From Dactylonectria macrodidyma (taxonomy: Eukaryota; Ascomycota; Sordariomycetes; Hypocreales; Nectriaceae): a stretch of DNA of 64,000 bases. Under the pieces are notes generated by a model that saw nothing but the letters and a program-made list of their open reading frames with translations, did no database searches and was not told the DNA's origin. Positions within the stretch are counted from its first letter, which is position 1; every line of letters begins with the position of its first letter. The stretch spans positions 2,524,501 to 2,588,500 of the forward strand of contig JAGMUV010000002.1 in assembly GCA_020744425.1 (NCBI GenBank), written 5' to 3'. Below, piece after piece: positions 24,947 through 37,940 of the stretch. The position numbers were made by a program, and so were the translations under genes.

Positions 24947-25923
24947 CCCACTCGCACTCCGGTGCCATACCGCGACATGAGGCCATACGTCCCAAATGTG
25001 GCTACAACCTCTCCCAGACTGACAGCCGATTACCCACTTTCCATCGTCCAAGTATCGCGATAACTGCATGCCCTTCCCCATACGAAGAATCGCGTAACGT
25101 GTATCCGGAAGCCTTCTCTTGGAGCAGAGCCGCCTTTTCGGATCCTAGCATGTTAACGGGTTGCGCCCCGGGACATCGACAGATCGGACTCAGCCGATAG
25201 GGAAGTCATTGCTAGAAGGGCTAATAGGTATCGACCGATGGAACTTAAGGTGTGAAAAGAAAAGAAAAAAATTCACCAAATTGACCCAAGCAACTTTGCC
25301 TCTCATTGACCGACTAGTGACAATACGCTTACACCTGCCTCAAAAAATGAGATATGACACGCTCTACATAGGTACCGAACGGGCCGTTCTGGTTGAGATG
25401 TCTACCTAAGGACAAACAAAACTCTCGCCTACGTGCCTAACACGATAGGTGTACCACAAGCGTTTGAGTAAGATCAAGGCGCCTAGCGAAGCAAGGAAGA
25501 GAAAGAAGGAAGCAGGACTGACTGAAATCATGACAATTGAGCGTTGTCTTGAAATACCACGTCTGAGTCCTGCCGCTCTCCACTTGAACATGCTCAACAG
25601 GTGACTCCCTATCGACATGATTGGAGCGATTGCCTGCGTCTCGTGTCTCAGGCTCGTGTGTCACAGCCCCTCGCGTTGGTGGCTTGAGACGACTGGTGTC
25701 CAGTTACTTGGCGACTTGTGTGAGAAGCATTTGAGACCTGTGTGAAAGGTCATCAGCGGATCAGAACATGCCCTGCCTCCCTCACAAAAACACGAATGTC
25801 ATAACTCCCATGCGCCAACGCATTAGCACAAAACAGCCCTTGCATAAAGCGGCCATTAACTTTGTGATCAATCGTCTTGGAAAAAGAAAAAGAACGGTGA
25901 CGAGGAGAGAGATGGAACAGACA

Positions 25924-25987
25924 GCAAAAAGAAAAAAAGAGGAAAGAAAAGAAAAGAAAAAAAAAGAAAAGAAAAAAAAAGAAAAAA
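25924..25987. repeat. Purine tract of GAAAA-type units
   Basis: A nearly pure A/G run on the plus strand, built of AAAAG and AAAAAAAG units. The long Lys/Glu ORF on plus and the Phe/Leu/Ser ORF on minus that cross it are products of this low complexity, not genes. Confidence 0.75.
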
Positions 25988-27993
25988 TCGCCCACCAGAG
26001 GAGATGGCGGCACATTGTTCGGAGTAGAGCGTCTCACATCGACACAAACAAGAAACCAGTGACACCATGGCGGGCTCAATAAGCGGTGAATGAAGCACAG
26101 CGGTACCAGAGCAAGTACCGAAATGAACCATTGCTTGTTCCCTGTTCATGTTTGCTGTGATAACCCCAGGATGCTTCGGATCACGTATTACGGTGACCCG
26201 AGACTGCCGAAAGGCAAAAAACCAATTCCTAGCAAACTCACAAGCCAAGTGTGCGGCAGTGACCTCAAAGATTGTACCTGATCAAAGACACGGGCTTGCG
26301 CTAGACCATCATGCACCGCCGCATGTGTTGGATATCACACCGACACAACCATCCGGGTATCAAGACCTCGTACCGCAGTATCAGTCCCCCATCCCGCCCC
26401 AACGTAATAGCACGTAGTTACCGATGGATCAGAGGTGCTCTCCAAGATAGTCTCCGACAGTCTGCCGTTGTCTCCACAGATGCGAAGCCTATTGCTGTGC
26501 TGCTGTCCAGTTTGGGACAGAGGTGCGGCTCGAAGCGTATGCCCCCATCCACATCCTCTCGTAACGTACCGAGCAGTTTTTTCTTCTTGCCCCTCTTCGC
26601 TCTTTCTTTACTTTTTGTTCATGGGGGTCGTGGCGGGAAAAGCCTCAACCTCCAGAGGCGGAGGCGTAGGACGACCGGCGCTCTGTATTTGCTTTTTCTC
26701 TGTCCCAGAGCCGGTAGTTGGAGAGTCCACTCCACGGAGGACCACTTTTCGACAGCTGGCTTCATTTTTTCCCATCAATCTGAGAGATCACAATCCTGGT
26801 GCCAATTTCGCCAGTCGCGTTCTCTTCAGTGGCTTGGAAGCCCGTGCGTAACACTTAGCCTTTGCTCCTTGAGAGGCACAATCTCGTTCAGGTGAGAAGC
26901 AAGAAGCAACAGGCTGCACTATTGAGAATAGTGGCTTCTTGGGGAATTAAGCTGCGGTCAGTTCTAAGATGGGAGTTAGTGATGGCAATGGAGACACTGA
27001 TCGTCCGTGGGTTCGGACTTAGTTAAAAGGCGCTGAAGCTGGGAGTCCCATGAATGAGTGAGTGCCTCCAGAACAAACGAGTATGGCGATAACCAAGAAC
27101 TGAGATGAGTCGTTGGCTGTATCACGTAAAAGGACACACAGGCGAGCAAACTTGCTTTTGTGTGGCGAGTGTTCCGAGTAGGTATGATTGGTGAATGCGA
27201 TGATCAAAGGCCCCCCAATTCCTCAGCGGTCAGTTATCAGTAAGGTGATCACAATGTGCTGCGGTGTTAATCACCATCCGTTCCATATCACCTAGACATG
27301 AAGATGATACATACTCAGCCCATCTAATGCAACCCCACCCGATGACAGATAAATAAATGAGCTTGTGATAAGTCCGGAGACGCTCGCTCCATCAGATGCA
27401 CGGTAGTCATGGCTTGGTGATAAACTGATAGTAGGCTAGCAGGAGGGTCTGTGTGTGTCTTTCCTCGTGGGGTTGACAAGTTACAGCGATAACGCTGATA
27501 GCATGTAAACACACTTGTTGGTTTGGTCTTGTCAGTTTGCCTGGGAACCGGAACAAATAGAGAGAACTGTTCCGTGGGAGATACAGGCGACTCAGTACCC
27601 GCCGTCGCATTTCCTTTGTCAAGCATTTGTGGGGAGTCGCTGAAGCCGAGGTGACGAGTCTTTCTGGCCGCTATTATGCACACCTTACTATTCGTAGATC
27701 GTCAACATGGATTCTGGAGGCGACATCAAGAACCGAACCGGCCATCCGTTCATATCATTGAATGTTGATCTCGCGTCATGCTCGGTCGGAGCCTGAGATT
27801 GAGCTGGTGGGGTCTGAAACCTTCCAGAAGGCCCAGGGACATGGTCCGCGGAAAGACCATTATTCGGTCTCACAGGGGTCGTAGACAACGCTAGCTGGGG
27901 GACCGAACTATCCAGGGCACCCTTGGATACGGGCTGATTTCAAGTTGCCTCCACACTTTGTCGGTCGTTACGTCGGAGCATGGTGTATTGACT

Positions 27994-28016
27994 CGTGGTG
28001 TAGCGGACACACCACG
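27994..28016. repeat. Perfect 8-bp hairpin in the gene-free interval
   Basis: CGTGGTGT at 27994-28001 and ACACCACG at 28009-28016 are perfect inverted copies with a 7-nt loop. The left arm and loop also resemble a tRNA A-box, but no B-box follows. Confidence 0.5.
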
Positions 28017-31000
28017 TTCAGACGACCCGGCTAACCTTGAGGGAGCTGTCAGGTCTAATTTGCAACACGCTTAGCAAAGGCCTCTGGGGGTGATCTGTGG
28101 GACTTACAGGGCAGTCCCATGTTGATGAATGCATGAACGACACAATGACATCCCGTTACTTGTCGGGGGGGGAGACGTCGGCCGGGTTTCGGATACGTCT
28201 TAGCAATGACCAACCACTCTAATCCAAGCCGTTAGAAAGATTTAACAGAACGCCATGGGTGACGTTGAAGTGGTTGGGTGAGTGTCGCCACCGCCAAAAG
28301 AGGGACGAGGACCAGTGACCAGCCAACAATGTTAGACTAGGGCGGAAGAATAGGCTATTGAACCGCGGTAGGTACCCAGAGCCCAACGCCCTCTAATATG
28401 AGCCAAGGAAGATGCGTATCTGGGAGGATCTTCCAGAATCATGTCAACCCGCGAGCCTGCCCCACGTTCAATGGCACAGGAAGGTGGTGGATGGATTGGC
28501 ATACAGTCGTCGCGGTGCATTTCGCCGGTCTGGAATCCGGGGAGCGTCCCAAGGGCCGGAGAACATGGGTATTCCAGTCCTAGTCCCCGTGGTTCTTATC
28601 AGCGAGATTGGCCGGCCACACGGCTACGTATCCGGGCCGTTGTCCAATCCCCAGTACCAGGATGCCAAGTCTCGCCGGCCATTTCAAAGGTAAGGGCCCC
28701 TGGGCTAGCGGCCTATTGAGACAGGACCACCCATCGGGGTGTGTCCCTTGTCCCCCGGTCGAGCCAAGCTCTCGCTTCCAGGACAGCGTGCTGGGACCTC
28801 AGGGCGGTACGTACAGCTGGGTCGAAAGATCCATTTTTGGGGGATTGCGGCCCCAGGTTGATTGGAGGTGGCCTGGGTGCCGCGCCATCAATGACACCGA
28901 CGCACGGTTGAAGAATTTGAGGCGACTTCAGTCAGACTTGAGCAGGCGAAATACCCGACAGTCGCAGGCCGGAGAAGAAGGAAACTTCCCCCCTTGAACG
29001 AGAGAATCTATTCTCACATGCAACCTTGTGCTGCCAGTTGAGATCCCTGGGACATTTGTCTGGGGTCGTGCGGTTGGTGGCAAGGGCCGAGGACCAACTG
29101 AATCCATTACAACGGATCTTGTTGTTTGCTGCAGACAGGTGTGTAGGACTTTGGGCCCTGAGCTGATCGTGGACGGCCCAACCACAGCTAATGGTGGCGA
29201 TAGCCTGCCCTGAAATAGCTAGACGGGCAAACGGGGACGCTACAATCCCACGTCCTGCGGTTTGGGGTCGGAGTGGGAACGCGATGACTCGTTGCAGATC
29301 GTTAGGTAAGTGCCTGGCGGGTTGCTCGCACGTATCTCTATGCCATAATTCACCAGGCTGTGCACAGCCGGTTCCGCGAGGCCTAAACCCAGGACTAGCC
29401 GACGGAGCTGACGACATCCTGGTGCTGGAGTCTGTGCTGTTTGCTCTACGGCCTATGCGACGGTGCTGTCGATAGCTTCAAAGCACGTTCCCTGGAGCTT
29501 ATGCCATACAGGGAAGGCCAAATGCTCGGCGAAGAGGATCAGTGGGACAGACGAGATCGCCAGGGCCTCTGGTGTCAAGGTCCACGAGGTGGTTGGTGTT
29601 GTGTCGCTGGATGGCGATTCAGTAACACCGATGAAGATGGAAGCAGCTGCCGATTCTGGGGCAAGCTGATGGGAGTGGCACGGTGGCGATGGAGCCTCGT
29701 GGGCCAAAGCTGAACGGACAGTGGAAGCTAGGAAGGTGGGATGGAAGGATGAATGGCTGCCCTCTGTGAGCGAATGGACGGATGTTGACCAGAGTGGAAT
29801 CACGAACAGACAGAAGAAGATATGGTAGGTACTACGAAAGGTAGGCACGCACCGTCCGTGTGAGTGAGTTTCTCCCACATTGTGGCACATGGTAGCTCGC
29901 ATGTGATAAGGTAGGCACGAAGTAGGTCGGTTTCGGTGAGATGCCAGATTGCCAGCGGGGGCATGTGGTTGGTGGTTGAGTGCCTTCCTCCCCGCGGTAT
30001 GCTTGATGGTACGCTTCAGGTATGCGACTTCGTATGGACGGCGAGACGACTATCGAAGGGACAGACGCCACCTATTTTCACTCTGGTTGGTGGCTGCTGA
30101 CATCTCAGGCACGCAAGCACGCAAGGTACGGTGCCGTCACTTCTCAGGTGTGATACATATTGTGATGATGCGTTCGTATGCACTCGGATCCTGCACAAAG
30201 GCGAACCGGTGCAACGCTGGTGCGGTGTGGTGGCCACAACTGGCCGCCGTTCCTGTTCCTGCATAATGGCGGCGTCACAATGTCACAGGCTGCACAGCCT
30301 ACTCCAGGGAAGGGGACATGCACTGCAATCTGCAAGCAGACGCCGCTATGCAAGGTACCAAGCAGCCAAGGCGAGGTGCACAGGCAAGCCAAGGTGCCAC
30401 CACAATGCCAGCAGGCGGATCAGACGCAGGTGGCCGCCCGGTCACAGATGCGACACCGACAGCGAGGGCGACAGCGGGCGACCAGGCCCCGTCTGGACTC
30501 GGTACCCGCCTCTTGGGTTCAGTTTGACAGCGTCTAGTTTCGAGGCACTTGCCAGATGCAGCAGGACGAGCAACGGTCCATCGCAGCGAGGCGAGAAAAG
30601 AACCACATGATGTGAGTACCACCGAGAACCACCAAGGACCACTGAGGGCCGCTGAGGACCACTTTGTTCGGCGTCGACGAACACCCATGACCCGGCTACC
30701 ACCTGGCAGGATGCCCTGCGATGTCAATGTCAACCTCATTGCTGTTACAGAGGTTCGGGGACACTGGCGATGACTGCCTCTAGCGGCGACGATCGACAGC
30801 CGGCAGATGGATGATGGCCCCCGGTCCTGGAACCCTTGAGCCCTTGAGGCGTGCGTGAGAGGCATGCTTGAGGCGCTTGAGGTATGTACGTACATACGCG
30901 GGCGGGGGCCCATGGAGGTCGTGAAGGCCCTGAGGCCACGAGCCCTGAGAACTCAGGCAAAGCGAGGGCAATATGCAGCTTCCTGAGTCGAGTCCCTGTA

Positions 31001-32493
31001 CGGTGCAGTACGAAGCAGCAGAATCGTCAGCATCACCGCCATTATGCAGGCGCATGCACACCTACGCACTCGGCACACCGCGATGCTGTTTGTGATGGAG
31101 GGGAGGGGGCATGTGGGGGCTTGCGATTACGAAATGAACTTGAACACACATCTAGTGCGCTTTGTGCCGCGGTTGTGCGAGATAAACGTCCATCCGAGGA
31201 GGCCATTGCCCCGCGCGCTATGAACGGAGTCGGCTCAGTTCCTGGCTAATGCAACGCCAAGCGCAGCAGTCTAACGAGACTTTTATGCAGAGCTAGGGTT
31301 TCAGGTTCGGGATAATCCTTTCTGACCAATGGGACCCAATCCGGGGACATAGCATGTGGTAGTAAGAATTTCGATGCAGCCGTCGTTCACAAGTTTTAGT
31401 CTGCACACTCGAGGGAGGCAAGAGAGGATGTCTCCCCCACCTGGCACCCGCTATTACTCCTGGCCTAGACGGATGGTGGACAACACGGACGTTTGTTGCG
31501 GGCTCGAGAAGGGATGGTGGGAAGGTGATGGACCCCGATCGACTGATGCCAAACCGCACCGATAGAGTTCAGACGAAGCTACGGCTTGCACCAGCACCGG
31601 AGAGGTACCAACAAGCGGACAGAGGCAGAGGCACAGAGGCAGACGCAGAGACATCAAAAGGCACACAGACTGAAGATCAGATCATCGAGCCCGTCTAGCG
31701 GCCAGCGCTAGGTCCACGCACACATGTTCCATGCCACCGGTGGCCCACGGGTTGGCGAAGATGTTTCACTTCCCAAGGCTCCGAATGTGACATCGATTGG
31801 CCCACGCCGAACACCTGAGAGTTTCTGGAACTTTGACGGCACGAGGCGAACGACGCGGCCATTTTCCGGGGCCAACGATTCCCATCGTCGTAATCACCTC
31901 GAGGGCTTTGGTTCAAAGGAAGAAGTTGCCCCGGTTGGGAGAGTGGGCATCCCAGTGCCTCTCCCATGGTGAGCTAACCGGCCCAAGGGATTGGGAATTG
32001 CAATCCGGCTTCCAATACCCTTCTTGAACACCGGCTGCGAGGTTGGGTTGACAGGTCGTTATTTCTGGGCGGGGACGGGCTCAAATCTATGCTCTGCTGC
32101 CCACCTCCCAGTCACTTGGGACGGGGGGCATGATTCGGTTCAAATCTTCTCTTCCACTTGAAAATTCACCCACCCTGGCAGTCCGTTCAACGTGCCCTCG
32201 TAGGCTTGAGTGAAGTTTTCGGGCTCTCCTCCGACATGACACCACCATCGACAGATGGGGAGCGGGAGCAGGCGAAGCCACAAATGACCGGACCACAGGC
32301 ACCATCTCTGCTAGAAATGATGGTGACAGGCGGATTCAAGGAAGACCTAAGCTTTGTTTACTTGTACTTCGTCAATCACACAAGGGTAAGGGCGGTTGCG
32401 GGATTGGAAGCTCAGTGCATGCTATGGACAATTTGTTTTAGTGCAGATCTTGATCTCAGTCGTTCGCACCATGCGCTTGCGTTGCATCTGACT

Positions 32494-32513
32494 CGGCGGC
32501 GGCGGCGGCGGCC
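32494..32513. repeat. CGG trinucleotide run
   Basis: Six uninterrupted CGG copies in non-coding sequence. A second CGC/CGT-rich triplet stretch follows at about 32650-32695. Confidence 0.7.
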
Positions 32514-33222
32514 AAGTTGGTAAGGACTGGCGATGCTGAGAGGCGTGCGGCGCGGCTCGGAGGCCGTCGTGGACTAGCAAGTGGGCTCGGGGATCCGTCA
32601 TGACGAGCCGTCGACGGGGACGCAAGCCGGTCCAGTGTAACGAGGCGCTGTCGCCGCCATCGTCGTGTCGTTGTCGCCGCCGTCGCCGCCGCCGCATGTC
32701 ATGTAGGTACGAATAGGCTCGGTAGGTACACTGATTTGGCTCCCAGCGGCCGGCGTTGCATGGTGCAGCGGTCTCGTGCGGTCCTGGGGACAGCTGAGCA
32801 GGATTTTTAGCAAATGCAGCCTTGGGCGGTGGCGGAGATAGTGGACACGGTCTTGACGGCTCATGGCCCTCACTTGGACCCGAAAGAGGCACTGGAGCAG
32901 GCGACAAGCGTACCCGAACGCTCAGACCAGGCGGGAAAAGGCAACGAGACAAGGCGAGCGGCCGGACAGTGCCTTCCCGAAAGCCCAAAAGGGTTTGCAA
33001 GGCACCGCAATTGGCCGGGATTGGGGCCGGAGCATCACTGGACGGCAGAAGATGCATCACCGCCTCTGGTTTGCTTGGGTCAACCGAGATGCTTTGTTGG
33101 AGGGCCGCTCACTGTCGTGAGTGGCTGGCCAGCTTTTCCATGGTCTCTTCTGTGTGTTTCGTGTCAGCGGAACCAACCTTGGCCACGACGCCTTTCTAAG
33201 TGGCTTCTGGACGCACCAACTG

Positions 33223-33251
33223 TGCCCCAATGCCCCAATGCCCCAATGCCC
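33223..33251. repeat. TGCCCCAA tandem repeat
   Basis: Three exact copies of TGCCCCAA plus a partial fourth, in the gene-free interval upstream of MSN2. Confidence 0.7.
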
Positions 33252-35790
33252 TCCACCAAGCCCCAAGCCGTCACTCACAAGCCTCCTTCCAGCTGGGGCT
33301 GCTTCAGTGCAAGATGCAGACGCCGCTCAGCAGGATAACGGCGATGCCACCAGTCCAGAGGCGCACTTACGCACCCTAACGTTATGTTGGCCGCTCACCT
33401 CATCTAGCTCTCGCTCTCGTTGTCACCGTCACCTACTATCCACCGCTCACCATCCACTATCCACAATCCGTCATTTACAGCCCACAGCTACTGGAACTGG
33501 CGTGCCCACATGAAGCCAGGTATAGTGCCATTGTGCAGATGAGCAAGGCGGGCACGGATTACCCATGACCCAAGTAGGTAGGTGCCTAAGGCCTCCGTCC
33601 AGCTATGCACCAACCATTGTGCGTCGCCGATGTCAGAGCGCACCGGGCTTGCCGCATAAAATCCAATCCTGGCGGAGTCGTCGGTATTATTCCAATCCAT
33701 CGGCGTTGTGTCTTTGCTTGGAGGGTGCAATGGCATGACCCGCTCGTATTCTGATGCTGCGAGTGCCACCCTCCACGACCACAACGCGAGTTCTACTACG
33801 TAGTATAAGTGGGAGGACTCGTAAAACCTGAGGGAATCATTGCGTGTATGAACCAAGGAGAGAGCAGCATTACCTATGATGGCATTGACAGCATGGATCC
33901 CTGGGTTGGATCGTCCATGCGAACGAGGAAGTGGAATCGCAAGCCAAGGAAGGAATGAATGGACGGCAATCAAGCAAGCAGCAATCCATCCATCGACTCC
34001 ATCAATCAACCCATCAAACAATTTCAGGCAGGCGCAGCTCAACGGTCCATCAGGCACGCATGCACGCTGATCACCAACTGCCGGAGCTGTTCCCACTTGT
34101 GTCGCCCACGCCTAAGTCTATTCAGACCCAACCAGAACACCAGTGAGGACACCACCAACAGGCTCCCTCCTCAACCGTGAGTCGGTGACGTCGAGCGGCG
34201 TCTCTCAAGCGTCCAAGCAGAATCCCGCAATTGTGTGATCAGCGAGGGAGGCAGCGCGACGCCAGCGTCTGTACCTTGCATTGGCCGACTGGAGATGCAT
34301 CGGATCACAGCGCGAGAGGATGGGCGGATGCGACACGACATCAGCCCAGCGAATGGTTGTGCACACGTCGCGCCGACGAGATGCACAACGCTGTCTGAGT
34401 GGACAGGTGATAATTGTGCACGGCTGTGATGAGCGAGTCGCGGTGATTTGCGGGTGATTCGCATTGACTTGCGAGGGCGCGGCCCTATCAGTGAGCGGCA
34501 TTATGTAGCCCTTGTGACGCGGTTGCGTGCCACTTGGGACACTGACGAGTGGGACTGCACAATAACGCGCTGTGGTTGGGGATGGGGGCGGTCCTCGACA
34601 TAACTCGAGAGCGCGTCTGGCATCCGGGCATCCTACTGGCGGGCTGGGCAGCTAAGCAGCGAGGAGCAGAAGACGTGGACTAAGAGAAGGGGGTTGGATG
34701 GAACGGGATAAGAGACAGGGTGAGCAAGGACGGTCTTTCGGGGTGGTGTATTGTGCCAGGTGTGGCGTGGACTTGTGTTTTGTGGATTATGCTGTGTGGA
34801 TTGCTGTGCTGGATTGTGGCCACATTCACAGACATGCATACACACGCACAAGAAACAAAGGCATCACCAACGCACAGGGTCTTGCACAAGCGACACAAGT
34901 GACACAAGCGACGGTGGCTAGACTCAGCACTACGGCATTAGGACAACTTGGACACGACGACGACAATTCGACAGATTGCTACACTACGGTGCACTAATTT
35001 GCCCAGCTCGAGAATCAGTCGGGCATGGGTATCCGTATGGGACTGGACTGGCTCCGACCCAGTACTTCATGTCGCGGCCCATCCGGGCGTCGAGGGCCGT
35101 CCAGAATTAGAAAGGCCTAGTGGCTGCGCCTTCATGGGTGGTGTGGATGGGGTGGACGGACGATACAAGGACGACACCAAGACACCACCAGGCCTCCAGT
35201 GCTCCCATGCACACAAGCCAGGGCCAGGCAGGCTTCAGCCGGGGCCAGCCCAGCCCAGGCCGCATCTGATGTTTCCTTTGCCCCAGACACGGTAGGACAG
35301 GGGTCTGGGGCACTCTGCCGTCTGGTCCGCCGGGTGGGATGCGGATGTGGGTATGGCCGTGGTGGTTGTGGATCTTGGTGGATGACCCTGCGTACCCACT
35401 CAGCCAACCCTGGCCCCGTCGAGTGAGACAGGACGTGGAGGCGACGGAGGGTTTTCCATTTGCCTATCGAGCCCTCTGCGTCGACCCGTGGGCGTCCAAC
35501 ATTGGACCTCGACCTCGTACATATCAATCGATGGTCCCCGTGCCCTCCATCGCCCGACCTCCTCTTCACCCTAGATATGATCGACAACCGAGTCGGATCT
35601 GGCGCCGCGTGAATCCTTCTTCTTTTATGACCTCCCGGTTCTTCCTTCATTTGTGACTCGGTTTCTTTGCTTGGATATCCTCGTCTTCGAGAGTCCCTAC
35701 ACATTCATTACATCACGGTCCTCTCGATACTCTGTCCTATCTTGTCCTGTCATCCTTGACCATCAAAGACCACAGACATTTTGGAGTCCC

Positions 35791-35826
35791 ATGTACAACA
35801 ACGTCATCAACACTGCAATCATCTGA
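35791..35826 (+). promoter_or_regulatory. Possible uORF in the MSN2 leader
   Basis: An ATG at 35791 opens an 11-codon frame (MYNNVINTAII) that ends in TGA at 35824-35826, about 270 nt before the MSN2 ATG. It lies in the C/A-rich sequence that looks like the transcript leader. It would act as a uORF only if transcription starts upstream of it, which the sequence cannot show. Confidence 0.3.
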
Positions 35827-36095
35827 GCCACTCAATAGACAAAAGCTCTTGCTTCGCCAAAGCACTGTCGTCCATTCACTCTCCATTTAAGGAACCGAAC
35901 CAACACACCCTCTTTTGGCCGACTGCCGCCCATCGCAAAGCAACTGTACAAATACAATACCAATAACTAATTCTTAAACACCAATCGACGAAATTACTAA
36001 CACCCAACCCAAATCACAACAAGGTTCGTGCCATCGACGGGTGTTAACCCAAGCACCTGGTAGCAGCGACTGACTCGATATCACTTACAGCAGAG

Positions 36096-37940
36096 ATGGA
36101 GCCCACCATGATGCCCGTCATGAGCCAAGCTCCTTTCTACTACTACAGTCCCGAGTCCAAGAACGAGATTCGCAAACACGGCCACTTTTCTCAGCAGGCC
36201 ATGCAGCAACCCATCATGTACCCCATGGTCCCAACACTGCCCTCCACTCCCGTGTACTCGCGACCTACCTCAGCCAACTCGCAACCACCCACGCTTTACA
36301 GCAACGGCCCTGCAGTGATGACCCCCACTGCCTCGCCCCAACCCATTGCACACAAGCCTGCCATGATGTTGGAGCCTGAGATGTATGAGAACTCGTACTT
36401 CCCTTCGACCCCGCCCCTGTCTACCTCTGGCAGCACAATTGGAAGTCCCAACAGTTGCGAGGTCCTCCAGACCCCAATGAACCCCATGTTCTCAGGTCTG
36501 GATGGATTTGAGGGTATCAAGGACTGCCTGGAACCTGCTGAGGCGTCTGTCTTGGACTGGTCCAGCTGCGGTTCCCCTCCCATGACTCCTGGTAAGTACT
36601 ATTTTTTTCTTCTCTTGCATACTCCGTGTCGACCAATATTTGGTGCTTGCATACGAGTATGCAACGTGTTGAGACCTATTTCGGGCGGTGACGGTGGTGT
36701 ATGGACGTCCTTCGGCGGCCGCTTTCCCAATTGGTTGTGCGGCGGAGCAAAGTGCAATGCGCTGTCATTGTGGGGATTTCTGAGCTAACCACGATGGGCA
36801 GTGTACCTTCAATCTCAACTCGGCAAGGTTCCCTCACTCAACAACTCCATCGACCTCTTGTCTACGCCATCACTGTCGCCTTCGCCTGCGCCCTATGCAC
36901 GATCTGTGACTTCTCCTGACTTAGACGTGGATTTCTGCGACCCCCGTAACCTGACTGTCTCTGTTGGCGCGGGTGCTTCCCTCACTCCCGAGTTTTCTCT
37001 GACTCTGGCCGAGCAAGAGGTCAAGTCTGAGCAGGTCACCGCCGTCGCTGTTACCAGTGCCCCGGCCACCTTCGAGTTTAACCCTAATCTGCCCCACGGT
37101 CTTCCTACCTTCGAGGACTTCTCTGACCTTGAGTCTGAGGACGACTTCGTCAACAGCCTTGTCAACCTTTCTGGTGAGCAGAGTGCCACCGACATCGGCC
37201 GTCCTCGTGCCTGCACTGGTTCCTCCGTTGTCTCTCTGGGCCACGGCAGTTTCATTGGCGACGAGGACCTGTCATTTGACGACGACTCTTTCCAGTTCCC
37301 CACCCTCGCCAGCCCTCCCAGCTCCATTCCCAGCGAGGACATTCACCAGGACAAGCGTATCAAGAAGGATCACTGTTGTGCCGCTCCCATCATGACTGTC
37401 GCTGCTAGCAACACCCAATCCAGCGAAGCTCAGGAGTGCTCACCGCACCCCGATGATGGTGACTGCTCCGACTCCAACGCCTCCTCTGGCTCCGAGGGCA
37501 CTCCCGCTGCCCTGCCCGCCCCTGCCAACCGCCGCGGCCGCAAGCAGTCGCTCACTGAGGACCCCTCCAAGACGTTCGTTTGCGATCTTTGCAACCGACG
37601 ATTCCGCCGCCAGGAGCACCTTAAGCGACACTATCGCTCCCTCCACACCCAGGAGAAGCCCTTTGAGTGCAATGAGTGTGGCAAGAAGTTCTCGCGCAGC
37701 GACAACCTTGCTCAACACGCACGGACCCACGGTAGTGGCGCCATCGTTATGGACCTTATTGAGGAGGGCCAGGTCCACGGTTTCGACACCAGCATGGTCT
37801 CCCAGCCTTCTTCAGACGACTACAGCACATACGGCAAGGTTCTCTTCCAGATTGCCTCCGAGGTGCCCGGCAGCGCAAGCGAGATGTCCTCAGATGAGGG
37901 CAGCAGTCTCGACAAGAAGAAGCGCAAGCGCTCTGAATAA
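36096..37940 (+). CDS. MSN2: C2H2 zinc-finger stress transcription factor, Msn2/Seb1 type
   Basis: Nuclear regulator that in fungi binds STRE (AGGGG) elements and controls responses to osmotic, oxidative and heat stress. Exons are 36096-36591 and 36802-37940 with a 210-nt intron, giving 544 residues. The phase-1 junction ([14 protein letters not shown]) is consistent. The N-terminal half is Pro/Ser/Thr/Met-rich, then come acidic segments likely to activate transcription. Two adjacent C2H2 fingers lie near the C-terminus: [22 protein letters not shown] (426-447, shown in full as zinc ligands Cys426, Cys429, His442, His447) and a second with [21 protein letters not shown], linked by TQEKPFE. 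The RRQEHLKRH and RSDNLAQH recognition helices match Msn2-type factors. A basic KKKRKR tail may serve as nuclear signal. It stands alone behind a very long non-coding upstream region. Confidence 0.95.

Larger units (their letters stand above)
23409..36095. other. 12.7-kb interval with no supportable gene, upstream of MSN2
   Basis: Between the GH16 start and the MSN2 start I find no ORF with convincing composition, domain or splice structure. The longest open frames (about 195-212 codons, for example near 26311-26895, 32422-33060 and 33488-34096) have low-complexity or Arg/Ser/Pro/His-biased translations and overlap equally long frames on other strands. GC content stays similar to the rest of the window, so the region is not an obvious RIP-degraded transposon. 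It holds purine, CGG and short tandem tracts listed separately, and TAGGTA-type words near 29823-29845, 32705-32730 and 33571-33585. The last 450 bp are probably MSN2 leader. Regulatory DNA, non-coding transcripts or undetected fast-evolving genes remain possible. Confidence 0.55.

Noticed and set aside
25753..26248. Lys/Glu-rich (+) and Phe/Ser-rich (-) ORFs
   Set aside because: Both are translations of the GAAAA purine tract.
26311..26895. 194-codon plus-strand ORF
   Set aside because: Ser/Arg-rich with no domain pattern, and overlaps a 138-codon ORF in another frame. No evidence favours either.
27994..28040. Possible tRNA gene (A-box-like TGGTGTAGCGG)
   Set aside because: No B-box matching GWTCRANNC at the right distance and no cloverleaf can be drawn; only an 8-bp hairpin is present.
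32130..32165. B-box-like GGTTCAAATC
   Set aside because: No matching A-box or acceptor stem around it.
32422..33060. 212-codon minus-strand ORF
   Set aside because: Biased to Pro, Arg and His, and crosses CGG/CGC triplet runs, so it is a low-complexity artefact.
33488..34096. 202-codon minus-strand ORF in the gene-free interval
   Set aside because: No recognisable domain, no start context or splice support, and its translation looks like random GC-rich sequence with overlapping frames on the plus strand.
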